Assembly (NCBI RefSeq): GCF_004146235.1
Contig: NZ_SELO01000002.1
Location: 310,001 to 374,000, forward strand
Reading direction: 5' to 3'
DNA length: 64,000 nucleotides
Origin: Tropicimonas sp. IMCC6043
GTDB taxonomy: Bacteria; Pseudomonadota; Alphaproteobacteria; Rhodobacterales; Rhodobacteraceae
The notes beneath the pieces were generated by a model, which saw only the letters and a program-made list of their open reading frames with translations, was not told the origin of the DNA and did no database searches. The position numbers and the translations under genes are program-made. Positions 37,165 to 46,327 of the stretch are shown here, piece after piece; the first letter of the stretch is position 1; each line of letters opens with the position of its first letter.

Positions 37165-37722
37165 TCAGCGTCCGAAACCCGCCATCGCCTCGAAATCGAT
37201 CTGTCCGAGGATCGGTTGCATCACCTCGACCGGCGCGCCGCGGGCTTGGATCAGGATCCGGTTGTCGACCAGCCCCGTCAGCTCGCCATCCTGGTCCATG
37301 AACATCTCCGAACCGATCTGGACCCGCTTGCCGATCATCAGGCCGGCGCCGCTCAGCATGCCCGCAAACCCCTGCACCATCGCGTTGTCGGCCATCAGCA
37401 TCACATTGAAGCGGTCCTTGCCGCTGGCATAGGTCGCCTCCGCGCCGACGCCGCCGCCAAACATCGCCATTGCCGCGCCCATGTCGGTCTTGACCTCGCG
37501 GGTCCATCCGGTGGGTGGATTGGGCAGGAATTCGGTGAGACCCGCAGTCTTCATCTCGCGTATCAGCAGCTGGGCATAGGCCAGCTCTTCGAGCGCCTGC
37601 TGGATATTGCCGCCCTCGTAGGCCACGCGCGCCGCATCGAGGGTCTCGAGCACCTCGTCCGCCCGTGACGCGAGCGGAACGGTCGCGAGCGCGAGCGCGG
37701 CGGCAAGGACGATACGACTCAT
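37165..37722 (-). CDS. Secreted hypothetical protein
   Basis: A 185-residue protein with a clear Sec signal peptide (MSRIVLAAALALATVPLASRADE, cleavage likely after SRA). It is followed by a short TPR-like helical stretch (LDAARVAYEGGNIQQALEELAYA, given here only as its start and end, about residues 27-50) and a beta-rich remainder. Related proteins occur in Rhodobacteraceae, but no function is known to me. It lies 55 nt downstream of the P1 peptidase gene on the same strand. Confidence 0.7.
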   Translation of the reverse strand: MSRIVLAAALALATVPLASRADEVLETLDAARVAYEGGNIQQALEELAYAQLLIREMKTAGLTEFLPNPPTGWTREVKTDMGAAMAMFGGGVGAEATYASGKDRFNVMLMADNAMVQGFAGMLSGAGLMIGKRVQIGSEMFMDQDGELTGLVDNRILIQARGAPVEVMQPILGQIDFEAMAGFGR

Positions 37723-37777
37723 GGGAACTCCGGAAACGACGTGGCCGCCGGCATGCTAGCCGAGCCGGCAACGCTGC

Positions 37778-38779
37778 TCAATTGCCGGTGGTGCCCGCGG
37801 CGCCGAATTTCTCCGACCAGCAGGGGACGGGATCGCCCGGCGCCGGGCGCGCCGCGAAGACGCCGCGGGCGATGGCCCGCGCGAGGCAGGTCGCGGCAGC
37901 ATGACCGAGCGCCATCGGCGTCAGCACCGGGTCGGGCATACGCTGCGCGCCGGTGGCGGCAGCAAAGACCAAGTCGCCATCATAGGGCGTGTGCGAGGGC
38001 ACGAGGGCGCGGGCCATGCCGTCATGCGCCGCGGTCGCCATCCGCTGCGCCTCGGCCTGGGTCAGCGCGGCATCGGTAGCGACGATCGCGATGGTGGTGG
38101 CTTGGCCGTGCTTGAAGCCCGGCTCGGCGGCCGGGTCATGCGCTCGGACCGGCCCGAGCCCGCCGAACTCTCCCCCGAACTCCCACGCGCCGGCCCAGAA
38201 TTCCGGCCCCGCGCCGACGGCGTCGCCGAGCGCATTGACCGCCACCAGCGCGCCGACGTTGATGCCGCAATCGAGCACCAGCGAGGCCGAGCCCAGCCCG
38301 CCCTTCAGGCTGCGCGTCGTGGCGCCGGTGCCCGCCCCTTCGCTGCCGAGCGCGAATGACGTGCTCGCCGCCGCCAGCGCCGCCGCGCCGAGCGCCTTGT
38401 AGGGGTTCTCGGTCCAGCCCTTGTCACCGCCATTGAGCAGGTCGAAGAGGATCGCGCCGGGGACGATGGGCACGCGCTGGCCGCCGACATCGAAGCCGCG
38501 CCCCTTCGCGCGCAGTGCATCGACCACTCCCGACGCCGCGTCGAGCCCGAAGGCCGAGCCACCCGAGAGCACCAGTGCATCGACCTGCTGCACGATCTTG
38601 TCGGGCGCGAGGAGGTCGGTCTCCCGCGTGCCCGGCGCGCCGCCCATAACATGGACCGCCGCCGTGAAGGGTGCGTCTCCGAGGAGCACGCTCACGCCGC
38701 TCCTGACCGTGTCGTCGCGCGCGTTGCCGACCTTCAGGCCCGCTACGTCGGTGATCAGGTTACGCGCGCCCGGTTGCAT
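37778..38779 (-). CDS. P1/DmpA-family N-terminal-nucleophile peptidase
   Basis: A 333-residue Ntn hydrolase. NLITDVAGLKVGNA at the N-terminus, LVLSGGSAFGLDAASGV, and GGLGSASLVLD, where self-cleavage before the serine generates the active N-terminal nucleophile, are family signatures. Relatives act as beta-peptidyl aminopeptidases or L-aminopeptidase/D-esterases. Its ATG shares one base with the stop of the SDR gene (TGATG), so the two are coupled, which may point to degradation of an unusual amide or amino acid derivative. Confidence 0.9.
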   Translation of the reverse strand: MQPGARNLITDVAGLKVGNARDDTVRSGVSVLLGDAPFTAAVHVMGGAPGTRETDLLAPDKIVQQVDALVLSGGSAFGLDAASGVVDALRAKGRGFDVGGQRVPIVPGAILFDLLNGGDKGWTENPYKALGAAALAAASTSFALGSEGAGTGATTRSLKGGLGSASLVLDCGINVGALVAVNALGDAVGAGPEFWAGAWEFGGEFGGLGPVRAHDPAAEPGFKHGQATTIAIVATDAALTQAEAQRMATAAHDGMARALVPSHTPYDGDLVFAAATGAQRMPDPVLTPMALGHAAATCLARAIARGVFAARPAPGDPVPCWSEKFGAAGTTGN

Positions 38780-39519
38780 CAGATGCAGCGCCCGCCATCG
38801 ACCCGCAGTATCGCGCCGGTCACCATGCTGGCCTCGTCGGAGCAGAGATAGCAGGCGGCGTTGCCCATGTCCTCGGGCGTCGAGAAGCGGCCGATCGGGA
38901 TGGTGGCGAGGAATTTCGCCCGCATCTCGGGCGTGTCCTGCCCCAGGAAGGAAGCCAGCAGCGGCGTCTCGCCGGCCACCGGTGCGAGGGCGTTGACGCG
39001 GATGCCGAACGGCGCCAGTTCGACCGCCATTGTCTCGGTGGCGGTGATCATCCAGCCCTTGGAGGCGTTGTACCAGTTGAGCCGAGGCCGCGGCGAGACG
39101 CCGGCCGTGGAGGCGACGTTGAGGATCGCGCCGCTTCCCGCGTCCTTCATATGCGGCACCAGGTAGAGCGCGGTGAGATAGACCGACTTGGCGTTGACCG
39201 AGAGCACCCGGTCGAACTCGACTTCGCTGATCTCCTCGAGTGGTGCCGGCAGATGCGTGATTCCGGCATTGTTGACAAGGATGTCGACTGTGCCGAAGGA
39301 ACGGATCGCGACATCGGCCATCTCCTGCACCGACTCCCGCGAGGAGACGTCCGTCGCCTGCGCGATGCCGCCGATCTCGCTGGCGACCGCCGCCGCCGCC
39401 TCGGCGTTGATGTCAGCAACCATGACGCGCGCGCCCTCGGCGGCAAATTTGCGCGCAATGCCGGCGCCGAAGCCCGACCCTCCGCCGGTCACGATCGCTG
39501 TCTTTCCGTCCATCCGCAT
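38779..39519 (-). CDS. FabG-like short-chain dehydrogenase
   Basis: A 246-residue classical SDR. TGGGSGFGAGIA binds the cofactor, VNNAGITH follows, the active-site serine is in VASTAGVS, and YNASKGWM provides the YxxxK pair. It ends GAILRVDGGRCI, typical of glucose/3-oxoacyl dehydrogenases. The start may be ATG 39519 or ATG 39513. It is 1-nt coupled to the P1 peptidase and lies 59 nt downstream of ackA on the same strand. The substrate is unknown. Confidence 0.88.
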   Translation of the reverse strand: MRMDGKTAIVTGGGSGFGAGIARKFAAEGARVMVADINAEAAAAVASEIGGIAQATDVSSRESVQEMADVAIRSFGTVDILVNNAGITHLPAPLEEISEVEFDRVLSVNAKSVYLTALYLVPHMKDAGSGAILNVASTAGVSPRPRLNWYNASKGWMITATETMAVELAPFGIRVNALAPVAGETPLLASFLGQDTPEMRAKFLATIPIGRFSTPEDMGNAACYLCSDEASMVTGAILRVDGGRCI

Positions 39520-39578
39520 GGCCTGTCTCCTCCACTGTGCAGGCGCAGGAGACACCGGCGCGCGCCGGACCTCAACCG

Positions 39579-40787
39579 CTATTCGGCGGCGCGGTCGGAT
39601 TGCGCACCGCCGCGGAGTTCCGCAGAGACCGCGCGCGCGATCACCCGTTCCTCGTCGGTGCGGATCACCAGAACCTTGACCGGCCCGGTGCCAATGTCCT
39701 CGGTGCCGCGGCGCCGGTTGGCTTCGATGTCCAGGGAGATGCCGAGAAAGCCGAGATCCTCGCAAACCTGCTCGCGAATTTGCCAGGCGTTCTCGCCGAT
39801 GCCGCCGGTGAAGACCAGCGCGTCAATCCCGCCGCCCAGGGCCGCCAGCGCGCCGATCTCGTGCTTCACCCTCGCGACGAAGTAGGCCACCGCTTCCCTG
39901 GCACTCTCGGTATCGGCCGCATCGCCCTCGAGCAGCGTGCGCATATCGTTGGAGATGCCCGACATCCCGAGCAGGCCGGATTTCTTGTAGATCAGGTCCG
40001 AGATGTCCTTCGTCGACATCCCGTGCTGGTCCATCAGGTAGAGGATCACGGAGGGATCGAGCTGGCCTGTGCGGGTGCCCATCGGCAGGCCGTCGACCGC
40101 CGAGAACCCCATTGAGGAGGCGATCGATCGTCGGCCCCGGACGCAGCACATCGAGGCGCCGTTGCCGAGATGGGCGATCACCATGCGGGCGTCCGCCAGG
40201 TCGGCATAGGTGTTCGCGACATGGCCCGAGACATAGTCATAGGAGAGGCCGTGGAATCCGTAGCGGCGTACGCCTTCCTCGAAATACTGCCGCGGCAGCG
40301 CGTAGGTGTCGTTGACGAAGGGATGCGCGCGGTGGAAAGCGGTGTCGAAACAGCCGACCTGAATCGCATCCGGAAACGCCTCCATCGCCGCGCGGATCCC
40401 GGCGAGGTTGTGCGGCTGGTGCAGCGGGGCTAGCGGCTCGAGCTTTGCGAGCTCCTCCAGCAGCGCCGCGTCGAGTCGAACCGGCTCCTCCTGCGCGACT
40501 CCGCCATGTACGATCCGGTGGCCGACGCCGACGACCGTCTGTGTCCCGATGACCGGGCGGATCGCCTCGAGGATTGCCCGGAGCCCGGACGTGTGGTCGG
40601 CCTGTCCGAGCTGAGTCTCGGAGGTCCGGCCATCGTGCTTCAGGATCAACGTGGCGTCGGGGCCAAGCCCGTCGATCTGTCCCACCGCAACGCCTACGGG
40701 ATCGCCGCTGCTGACCTGGTCGCTGTTGAGGTAAACGGAAAACTTGATCGAACTGGACCCGGCATTCAGCGTCAGGATCGCGGACAT
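39579..40787 (-). CDS. ackA: Acetate kinase
   Basis: A 402-residue ASKHA kinase that interconverts acetate and acetyl phosphate. LTLNAGSSSIKFSVY at the start, VVGVGHRIVHGG, RRYGFHGLSYDYVS, IAHLGNGASMC and VFTGGIGENAWQIREQ are intact. AAGGAGT precedes the ATG. No phosphotransacetylase or phosphoketolase gene is adjacent, so the source of acetyl phosphate is outside the window. Confidence 0.96.
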   Translation of the reverse strand: MSAILTLNAGSSSIKFSVYLNSDQVSSGDPVGVAVGQIDGLGPDATLILKHDGRTSETQLGQADHTSGLRAILEAIRPVIGTQTVVGVGHRIVHGGVAQEEPVRLDAALLEELAKLEPLAPLHQPHNLAGIRAAMEAFPDAIQVGCFDTAFHRAHPFVNDTYALPRQYFEEGVRRYGFHGLSYDYVSGHVANTYADLADARMVIAHLGNGASMCCVRGRRSIASSMGFSAVDGLPMGTRTGQLDPSVILYLMDQHGMSTKDISDLIYKKSGLLGMSGISNDMRTLLEGDAADTESAREAVAYFVARVKHEIGALAALGGGIDALVFTGGIGENAWQIREQVCEDLGFLGISLDIEANRRRGTEDIGTGPVKVLVIRTDEERVIARAVSAELRGGAQSDRAAE

Positions 40788-40936
40788 CTCACCACTCCTT
40801 TGGATCGTCTGGACGGGCCCGGCATCGCGGGCGCCCGAGGGCGCCGCCACGGCATCGACCTACTGCGCTGCGGCGAGCGGTGCAACCGGAGCCCGCGAAG
40901 GCGTCGGACGGGCGCGCGTCCGGTGCGGCTTCCCTA

Positions 40937-42046
40937 TTACCCCGCGGGATGCGCCAGCGCGAGGTTCAGGCTCCGGCTCTCGCCGGTGAGTGGCCGCGAC
41001 CAGAGCGCGGCGAACCGCTCGCGGAGCCCCGCCCCGGAATGCAGAATGTCGTGGACCGCACGGCAGACCGGCATTTCGATACCAATCCGGTCCGCGAGAT
41101 CGATGACCGAGATCGCATTGATCTCGCCCTCCACCACCACGCTGGTGCCGTTGAAGACGTTCTCGCGCTCGACTCCGCGGCCGAGCTGGACGCCGAAACT
41201 CATGTTGCGCGACGTGGTCGAGGAGCAGGTGAGCGTGAGATCGCCGATACCGGCAAGCCCGGCGATGGTCTCTCGCCGCCCGCCGAGCGCCTCGGCCAGC
41301 GCTTTCATCTCGTCTATCCCCCAGGTGATCAGCGCCGCGCGGGTGTTCTCGGCATAGCCCGCTCCGGTCATCATGCCGCAGGCGATTGCGACCACGTTCT
41401 TGACCGCACCGGCCACCTCAACGCCCACGAGGTCGTCGCTTACATAGGGCCGGAAATTCGCGGTGCCGAGGGTAAGCGCCATGCGTGACGCCGGCGCGGC
41501 TTCCGGTTCGCGGCGATGCGCCTGGGCGAACGGGAAGGCGAGGGTGATGGCGGTGGGATGGTCGAGCGCCACTTCGCGGGCGAAGGTCGGCCCGGAGAGC
41601 GCGCCGATCTGGTGGCCGGGCAATTCCTCGCCGGCCACCTCGCTCAGGAGCTTGCCCGAATGCGTCTCGATCCCCTTTGCGCAGAGGACAACCGGCGCAC
41701 CCGCTGGAACATGCGGCGCGATCTGCCGGCAGATCCCGCGCAGCGTCTCAGAGGGCGTGACCACGAGCACCGCCGCGGCACCGTCCAGCGCCTCCGCCAT
41801 GTCCGTGGTGGCGAGGATCCCGTCGGGCAGCCGGACATGCGGCAGGTAGCGCATGTTGCACCCTGTGTTGCGGATCGTGGCGATGTCGACCTCGTTGCGT
41901 CCCCAGAGCCGGGCGGCGCGGCCCGCCTTGCGCGCCACCGCCGCCAGCGCCGTGCCCCAGGCTCCCGCGCCAATCACCGCGACCGAACCATAGGGTTCCG
42001 CCGACGCGCGACGGGCGGGGCCGGGCTTGGCCGCGGTTCGGGACAT
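40937..42046 (-). CDS. gpsA: NAD(P)H-dependent glycerol-3-phosphate dehydrogenase
   Basis: A 369-residue enzyme that makes sn-glycerol-3-phosphate for phospholipids. VAVIGAGAWGTALAAVAR binds the nucleotide; CAKGIE, LSGPTFAREVA and the catalytic lysine in VAGAVKNVVAIACG are present. It has a longer N-terminus than usual (about 20 residues before the Rossmann strand) and an extra AQAHRREPEAAPA insert. MSRTAAK at 42046, with AGGAGT upstream, is the chosen start. It is divergent from the BrkB gene. Confidence 0.95.
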   Translation of the reverse strand: MSRTAAKPGPARRASAEPYGSVAVIGAGAWGTALAAVARKAGRAARLWGRNEVDIATIRNTGCNMRYLPHVRLPDGILATTDMAEALDGAAAVLVVTPSETLRGICRQIAPHVPAGAPVVLCAKGIETHSGKLLSEVAGEELPGHQIGALSGPTFAREVALDHPTAITLAFPFAQAHRREPEAAPASRMALTLGTANFRPYVSDDLVGVEVAGAVKNVVAIACGMMTGAGYAENTRAALITWGIDEMKALAEALGGRRETIAGLAGIGDLTLTCSSTTSRNMSFGVQLGRGVERENVFNGTSVVVEGEINAISVIDLADRIGIEMPVCRAVHDILHSGAGLRERFAALWSRPLTGESRSLNLALAHPAG

Positions 42047-42170
42047 CTCGGCACTCCTGTGGTCGAACTCGAGGCGCGAATCTACTCGCTGGCGGGGCGG
42101 GCGCAAGCACCGCCTGCACCCGCCGCGGCAAGCTGGTAGTCTCGTAAGGGGAATCGGTTGGAATTTGCGT

Positions 42171-43130
42171 ATGCTGTCAAAGATCCGGATCTACTGGTCC
42201 TTTCTCTCCGCGCTCGGCGAGGGGATCGGAAACCGCCATATCGGGCTGATCGCCGCCGGCATCGCCTTCTACGGATTGCTGGCGATCTTTCCGGCAATCA
42301 CATCGCTGGTCACTCTCTGGGGCTTCTTCGCCAATCCCGACATCGTCGCCGAGCAGCTCGCAAGCTACGAGGCAGTCGTGCCCGAGCAGGCCTACCAGAT
42401 CCTCTCCAGCCGCGTGAACGCCATCGCGAACGGGCCCAAAGAGGTGCTCGGCTGGGCTTCGTTCCTATCCATCGGCGCGGCGCTCTGGGCCACACGGGCC
42501 GGGACCGCGGCGCTTGTCGGCGGGCTTGGCGCTGTCTACCGCGCGCCGCCGCGCGGAGGACTGCGCAGGGCGGCGGTCTCGCTCCTGCTAACGATGGTGC
42601 TGATCGCGGTGGCGCTGATCGCGATGGTGGCCGTCCTCGTCGCGCCGGTCCTGCTGTCGCTCCTGCCGCTTGGCCGCTATTCCGGCCTCGCGTTCTGGCT
42701 CCTGCGCTGGCTGATCGGGATCGGCGTTGTGTTGCTCGGGATCGGCCTCTTCTACCGGATCGGCCCCTACCGACCCGGCCACCGCAGCCCGCTCCTCTCG
42801 CCCGGCTCGATCCTCGCCGTCTGTCTCTGGGCAGCGGTGTCGATCGGTTTCTCGATCTACCTGGAGAATTTCGGTCGCTACAACGAAATCTACGGCTCGC
42901 TCGGCGCAGTGATCGCGATGCTGATGTGGTTTTATCTCAGCGCCTTCGTGGTACTGCTCGGCGGGCTGGTCAATGCCGAGCTCGAGCGGCTCGAGGACCC
43001 CGGCGCCCCCGCCCCGAGCAGCGCCGAACCCTCGCCAGCGGACATCCTGCCGCCGCAATCTCCCGACCCGTACGCTGCCGAGGAACCCAGGCCGGCGGCG
43101 AAGGCCTCAACGCCGAGGCCCGAAGCCTGA
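42171..43130 (+). CDS. YihY/BrkB-family inner-membrane protein
   Basis: A 319-residue protein with about six membrane helices. IGLIAAGIAFYGLLAIFPAI, the ANGPKEVLGWASFLSIGAAL region and GSLGAVIAMLMWFYLSAFVV are hallmarks of the YihY/UPF0761 family. Its function is uncertain; despite the BrkB name it is not an RNase. The C-terminal 60 residues are a proline/alanine-rich tail. waaA follows 72 nt downstream. Confidence 0.9.
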   Translation: MLSKIRIYWSFLSALGEGIGNRHIGLIAAGIAFYGLLAIFPAITSLVTLWGFFANPDIVAEQLASYEAVVPEQAYQILSSRVNAIANGPKEVLGWASFLSIGAALWATRAGTAALVGGLGAVYRAPPRGGLRRAAVSLLLTMVLIAVALIAMVAVLVAPVLLSLLPLGRYSGLAFWLLRWLIGIGVVLLGIGLFYRIGPYRPGHRSPLLSPGSILAVCLWAAVSIGFSIYLENFGRYNEIYGSLGAVIAMLMWFYLSAFVVLLGGLVNAELERLEDPGAPAPSSAEPSPADILPPQSPDPYAAEEPRPAAKASTPRPEA

Positions 43131-43202
43131 CGCCGCGCACCGCTTGCAGCCACGCGCCCTTGCGCCTATCGAAGCCGCCAGACAGCGACCGGGACCCAGC
43201 CA

Positions 43203-44471
43203 TTGTTTGCCTATCGCCTTCTCCTTACGCTCCTGGCGCCGGTCGTTGCGATCTGGCTGGCCCTGCGCCTTGTCCGCGGCCGGGAGCGATGGAGCGACCT
43301 GCGGGAACGGCTCGGCCGGATCGCGCGCGCCCCCGACGGGCCGCGCCTCTGGCTCCACGGCGCCTCCAACGGCGAGCTGACCTCGGCGCGCGGCCTGATC
43401 GAGGCTCTGCTGGCGCACCGACCCGACGTGCAGATCACTGTCACCGCAAACAGCCTGACGGGGCGCGACATGGTCCGCGGCTGGTCCCTGCCGCGCCTCA
43501 GTGCCTATCTCGCGCCGCTCGACTATCGCGTCTGCCTCTCCCGTTTCCTCGCGTGTCAGCGTCCGATGGGCCTGGTGCTGATCGAGGGTGACCTCTGGCC
43601 GAACCGCTTCGTGCTGCCGGCCCGCCGCGGCCTGCCGGTCGCCATGGTCTCGGCACGGATATCGGAGCGCAGCTTCCGCATCTGGCGGCGGCTCGGCGGC
43701 CCGGCGCATGCGATGATGCAGGCGACCCGGTTTCTGTCCGCGCAGGACGAGGCGTCCGAGGAGCGGTTCCTCGCGCTCGGCCTCCCCCGCACCGCGTTGC
43801 AGCCCCGGCGCACGCTCAAGTCGGCGGTGCTGCTGCCCCCTCCCGAACCTGATGCTCTGGCGCCCTTCCGCGCCATTTTCGACCGCGAGGAGACCCTGCT
43901 CGCCGCCTCGACCCATGCAGGCGAGGAAGCGCAGGTGATTTCCGCCTTCACCGCCGCCCGCGCCACGCGGCCGGGCCTGAAGATGATCCTCGCTCCGCGC
44001 CACAACAAGCGTGGCGCCGAGGTGGCCGCCCTGCTGGAGGCATCGGGCCTCATCTTCGCAACTCGCTCGGCCGGCGAGATGCCGGGGCCCGACACGGAGG
44101 TCTATCTCGCCGACACGCTTGGCGAGATGCCGCTGTGGTATGCACTGGCGGGGTTCTGCTTCGTTGGCGGCTCGCTGGTCGACAAGGGCGGGCACACGCC
44201 GTTCGAGCCAGCGCAGTTCGATTGCGCCATCCTGCACGGGCCGTATCTTTCGAACTTCGCGGAGCCTTTTGCCGCGCTGGCCGAAGCCGGCGGCGCAGTG
44301 CAGGCCGAGGATGCCGACAGCCTTGGCGCCGCCATTACTGGGCTCGACGCACCGCGCCGCGCCGTCATGGCGCAGGCTGCGCGAGAGGCGCTGGCGCTCG
44401 ACGACACCGCCGCGCTCGCGCCACTGCTCGACGGGCTCGAGGCGCTCTTCGATTCTGCGGAACGCCGCTAA
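43203..44471 (+). CDS. waaA: 3-deoxy-D-manno-octulosonic acid (Kdo) transferase
   Basis: A 422-residue GT30 enzyme that adds Kdo to lipid A at the inner membrane. An N-terminal membrane helix (residues 3-22), LWLHGASNGELTSARGLIEAL with the catalytic glutamate, VLIEGDLWPN, LAASTHAGEE and the nucleotide-site FVGGSLVDKGGHTPFEPAQF are all recognised. The only suitable start is TTG at 43203, which may keep expression low. The family reads SVGE where this protein has SNGE. Confidence 0.92.
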   Translation: MFAYRLLLTLLAPVVAIWLALRLVRGRERWSDLRERLGRIARAPDGPRLWLHGASNGELTSARGLIEALLAHRPDVQITVTANSLTGRDMVRGWSLPRLSAYLAPLDYRVCLSRFLACQRPMGLVLIEGDLWPNRFVLPARRGLPVAMVSARISERSFRIWRRLGGPAHAMMQATRFLSAQDEASEERFLALGLPRTALQPRRTLKSAVLLPPPEPDALAPFRAIFDREETLLAASTHAGEEAQVISAFTAARATRPGLKMILAPRHNKRGAEVAALLEASGLIFATRSAGEMPGPDTEVYLADTLGEMPLWYALAGFCFVGGSLVDKGGHTPFEPAQFDCAILHGPYLSNFAEPFAALAEAGGAVQAEDADSLGAAITGLDAPRRAVMAQAAREALALDDTAALAPLLDGLEALFDSAERR

Positions 44472-44614
44472 TAACTTCCGGCTCAGTCGATGTCGAACGT
44501 CATCGGCTGGAAACACACGGCCCATGACGAGTTCCACTGCGTTATGCCCGAAGTATGCTTGAGCCCTGCCCTTGTGACGACGACGGGCACTTCGGGGGGC
44601 GCGCGGCGGCGTGG

Positions 44615-45694
44615 TCAGACCGAGCGTGCCCATCCCGGATCTATCCGGCCGCGCAGGATGTCGCCAAGTGCCAGCATGTTGCCGCGGAGCCGCGCCCGGC
44701 TGTCTGCCCGCTTGCGCGATCGGACCGAAGAGACCAGGTTCGCGGCAAGGTTGCGCGCGACGAGTTGCAGCGCCCGGCGCGCAGAAAGCGTGCCTTTCCG
44801 CATCAAGTGGATCGGGTTGGCGATCTCCGAGTAGCCAAACTTCAGCCCGGGCATGCGGCCGGTCCTGATGCCGAGATGCACGCCACAGAGGTGGTCGGAC
44901 TGCACCAGCCGGCCGAAGGGGGCAAGCTGCCTGGAGAAATCGACATCCTCCAACCAGGACCGGAGCGGCAGTGCCTCGTCGAAGGCGAGCCCGTATTTCA
45001 GCACCGGCCGGGCGCGGATCGCCATGTTGCAACCATGGCCGCTGCGGACATCGCGCAGACGATCCGGGAGATCGAGGGCCCCTGCGTCGCCAAGCAGCGC
45101 TACGGCCTGCGCGCGCTCGCATCCTCGCACGACACTGCCGTCGCCGATCACCGTACCGGTTGCCACCACAACCTCCGGATGACGCTCGAAAAGGGCCAGC
45201 GTGTTGGCCAGGTAGTCCGGCGCCATCAGGAAATCGTCGTCGAGACAAAGCAAAATGTCAGCGGGCTGGAGATGTCTCAGCATCCTGTTGCGCTGCGCCG
45301 AGAGATCCCGCGAACCGATGAGCACGGTGATCGGGAAAGGCAGGTCGGCGAGCGCCACTCGATCGATGTCGCTCTCCTTCGAAATCGCCAGAAGCAGCAG
45401 ATCCGGCAACCGCGTCTGCCAAGCGATGCGGCGAACGGACTCGGTCAGAATCTCGCGCCGTCCCACGGTCGCCATGCCGAGCACCAGCCGCCGGCGCGGT
45501 TGCTGTCCCTGCACCCGGGTCGGGTTCGGGCGGTTTTTCGCCTGACCTGTCGTCTGGTCCAAGGAGTGACTCCTCTGACCTTTCGTCGCGGGGTCAGCGT
45601 CGCCGAATGGTTCGTATGCGTATGGCGCGGGCCGGCCGACACCGAGACCGCGAAAGATGTCCGCGCCTGTGTTTGGCGAAGCGGCATGTCGCAT
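44615..45694 (-). CDS. GT2-type glycosyltransferase
   Basis: A 359-residue protein whose GT-A core starts near residue 68 (RRRLVLGMATVGRRE). It has a likely metal-binding DDD in LLCLDDDFLMAPDYL and the acceptor region LEDVDFSRQL. The first 65 residues are low-complexity, so a later start is possible. The nearest general match is to glycosyltransferases of exopolysaccharide synthesis, but no other polysaccharide gene is adjacent. The 143 nt downstream, up to waaA, carry no gene I can defend. Confidence 0.8.
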   Translation of the reverse strand: MRHAASPNTGADIFRGLGVGRPAPYAYEPFGDADPATKGQRSHSLDQTTGQAKNRPNPTRVQGQQPRRRLVLGMATVGRREILTESVRRIAWQTRLPDLLLLAISKESDIDRVALADLPFPITVLIGSRDLSAQRNRMLRHLQPADILLCLDDDFLMAPDYLANTLALFERHPEVVVATGTVIGDGSVVRGCERAQAVALLGDAGALDLPDRLRDVRSGHGCNMAIRARPVLKYGLAFDEALPLRSWLEDVDFSRQLAPFGRLVQSDHLCGVHLGIRTGRMPGLKFGYSEIANPIHLMRKGTLSARRALQLVARNLAANLVSSVRSRKRADSRARLRGNMLALGDILRGRIDPGWARSV

Positions 45695-46327
45695 GGCGTC
45701 TGTTCCTCCTCGTCTTTCTCGCTTCCGGTCGGCTCCGGATCAGTGGCTGCGGTCGTCCCAAGCGGTGCGAATAATGGTCCCGCTGTCCCGACCGACGGAA
45801 CGGTTGCGGTCAACACCCACGTCGCACCGGACGCGCTCCCGATACGTCGTCGCCAAACGGGTGACGGCTTCGCCCGCGCGCCAAGGCAGCAAGCGTGTGA
45901 CGGTCGACCCGACCAGCGAGACGGAAGCCAGCGCCTTTTCCGGGAAGGCGAAATAGAACACGCGCTTCCGGATCGGTTCCTGCAGGAACGCGCTCATTGT
46001 GCTGTCTGTGTTGATCGCCGCCGCGGCTCCGCAGAGAAAATCAATTACGCCGACACGAAAGATCCTGTCGCAATACCTGTTCATTCAAATACCCAAGGCC
46101 GCCCAGCGGCCCTCCTCAACCAAAACGTCGAGGACTACACCCGCCTCAATTCTGTCACATTCCCGCCCGTTTTCCACCGATTTGGCATTAACAGTCTGTT
46201 TACCAATTTACGACTGTTGGGGCCGGGCTCCCGCCAGCCATTGCGGACGGAAGACGCTCAAATGCGCCCTACCGCGCCGCGGTCGGCCCGGCGAAAGCCG
46301 ACGGGCGGAAGCCGGAGGCGACCCGGC
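45695..46327. other. 633-nt stretch without a confident gene, AT-richer than its surroundings
   Basis: Apart from the doubtful 114-codon frame I see no gene here. The part at about 46140-46230 (GTCTGTTTACCAATTTACGAC and its flanks) is clearly lower in GC than the rest of the window. It probably holds the promoter for the GT2 gene on the minus strand. No repeat or mobile-element sequence was recognised. Confidence 0.5.
45740..46084 (-). CDS. Doubtful small ORF upstream of the GT2 gene
   Basis: This 114-residue frame (start MNRYCDRIFRVGVIDFLCGA) has plausible amino-acid composition in its first two thirds (FLQEPIRKRVFYFAFPEK), then becomes Arg/Asp-rich. It has no recognised domain and a poor ribosome-binding site. 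It ends 45 nt before the GT2 gene on the same strand. It could be a small real gene, a decayed gene or chance. Confidence 0.25.
   Translation of the reverse strand: MNRYCDRIFRVGVIDFLCGAAAAINTDSTMSAFLQEPIRKRVFYFAFPEKALASVSLVGSTVTRLLPWRAGEAVTRLATTYRERVRCDVGVDRNRSVGRDSGTIIRTAWDDRSH

Noticed and set aside
40910-40945. A sequence on the minus strand after the gpsA coding end that resembles the start of a cobalamin riboswitch (GGTAATAGGGAAGCC).
   Set aside because: It includes the gpsA stop codon, lacks the B12-box core and the CCGCAACTG element, and no cobalamin gene follows.
44472-44614. A short minus-strand frame ending AVCFQPMTFDID before a stop, between GT2 and waaA.
   Set aside because: It has no convincing start codon or ribosome-binding site and no recognised family; it is too short to support a gene.
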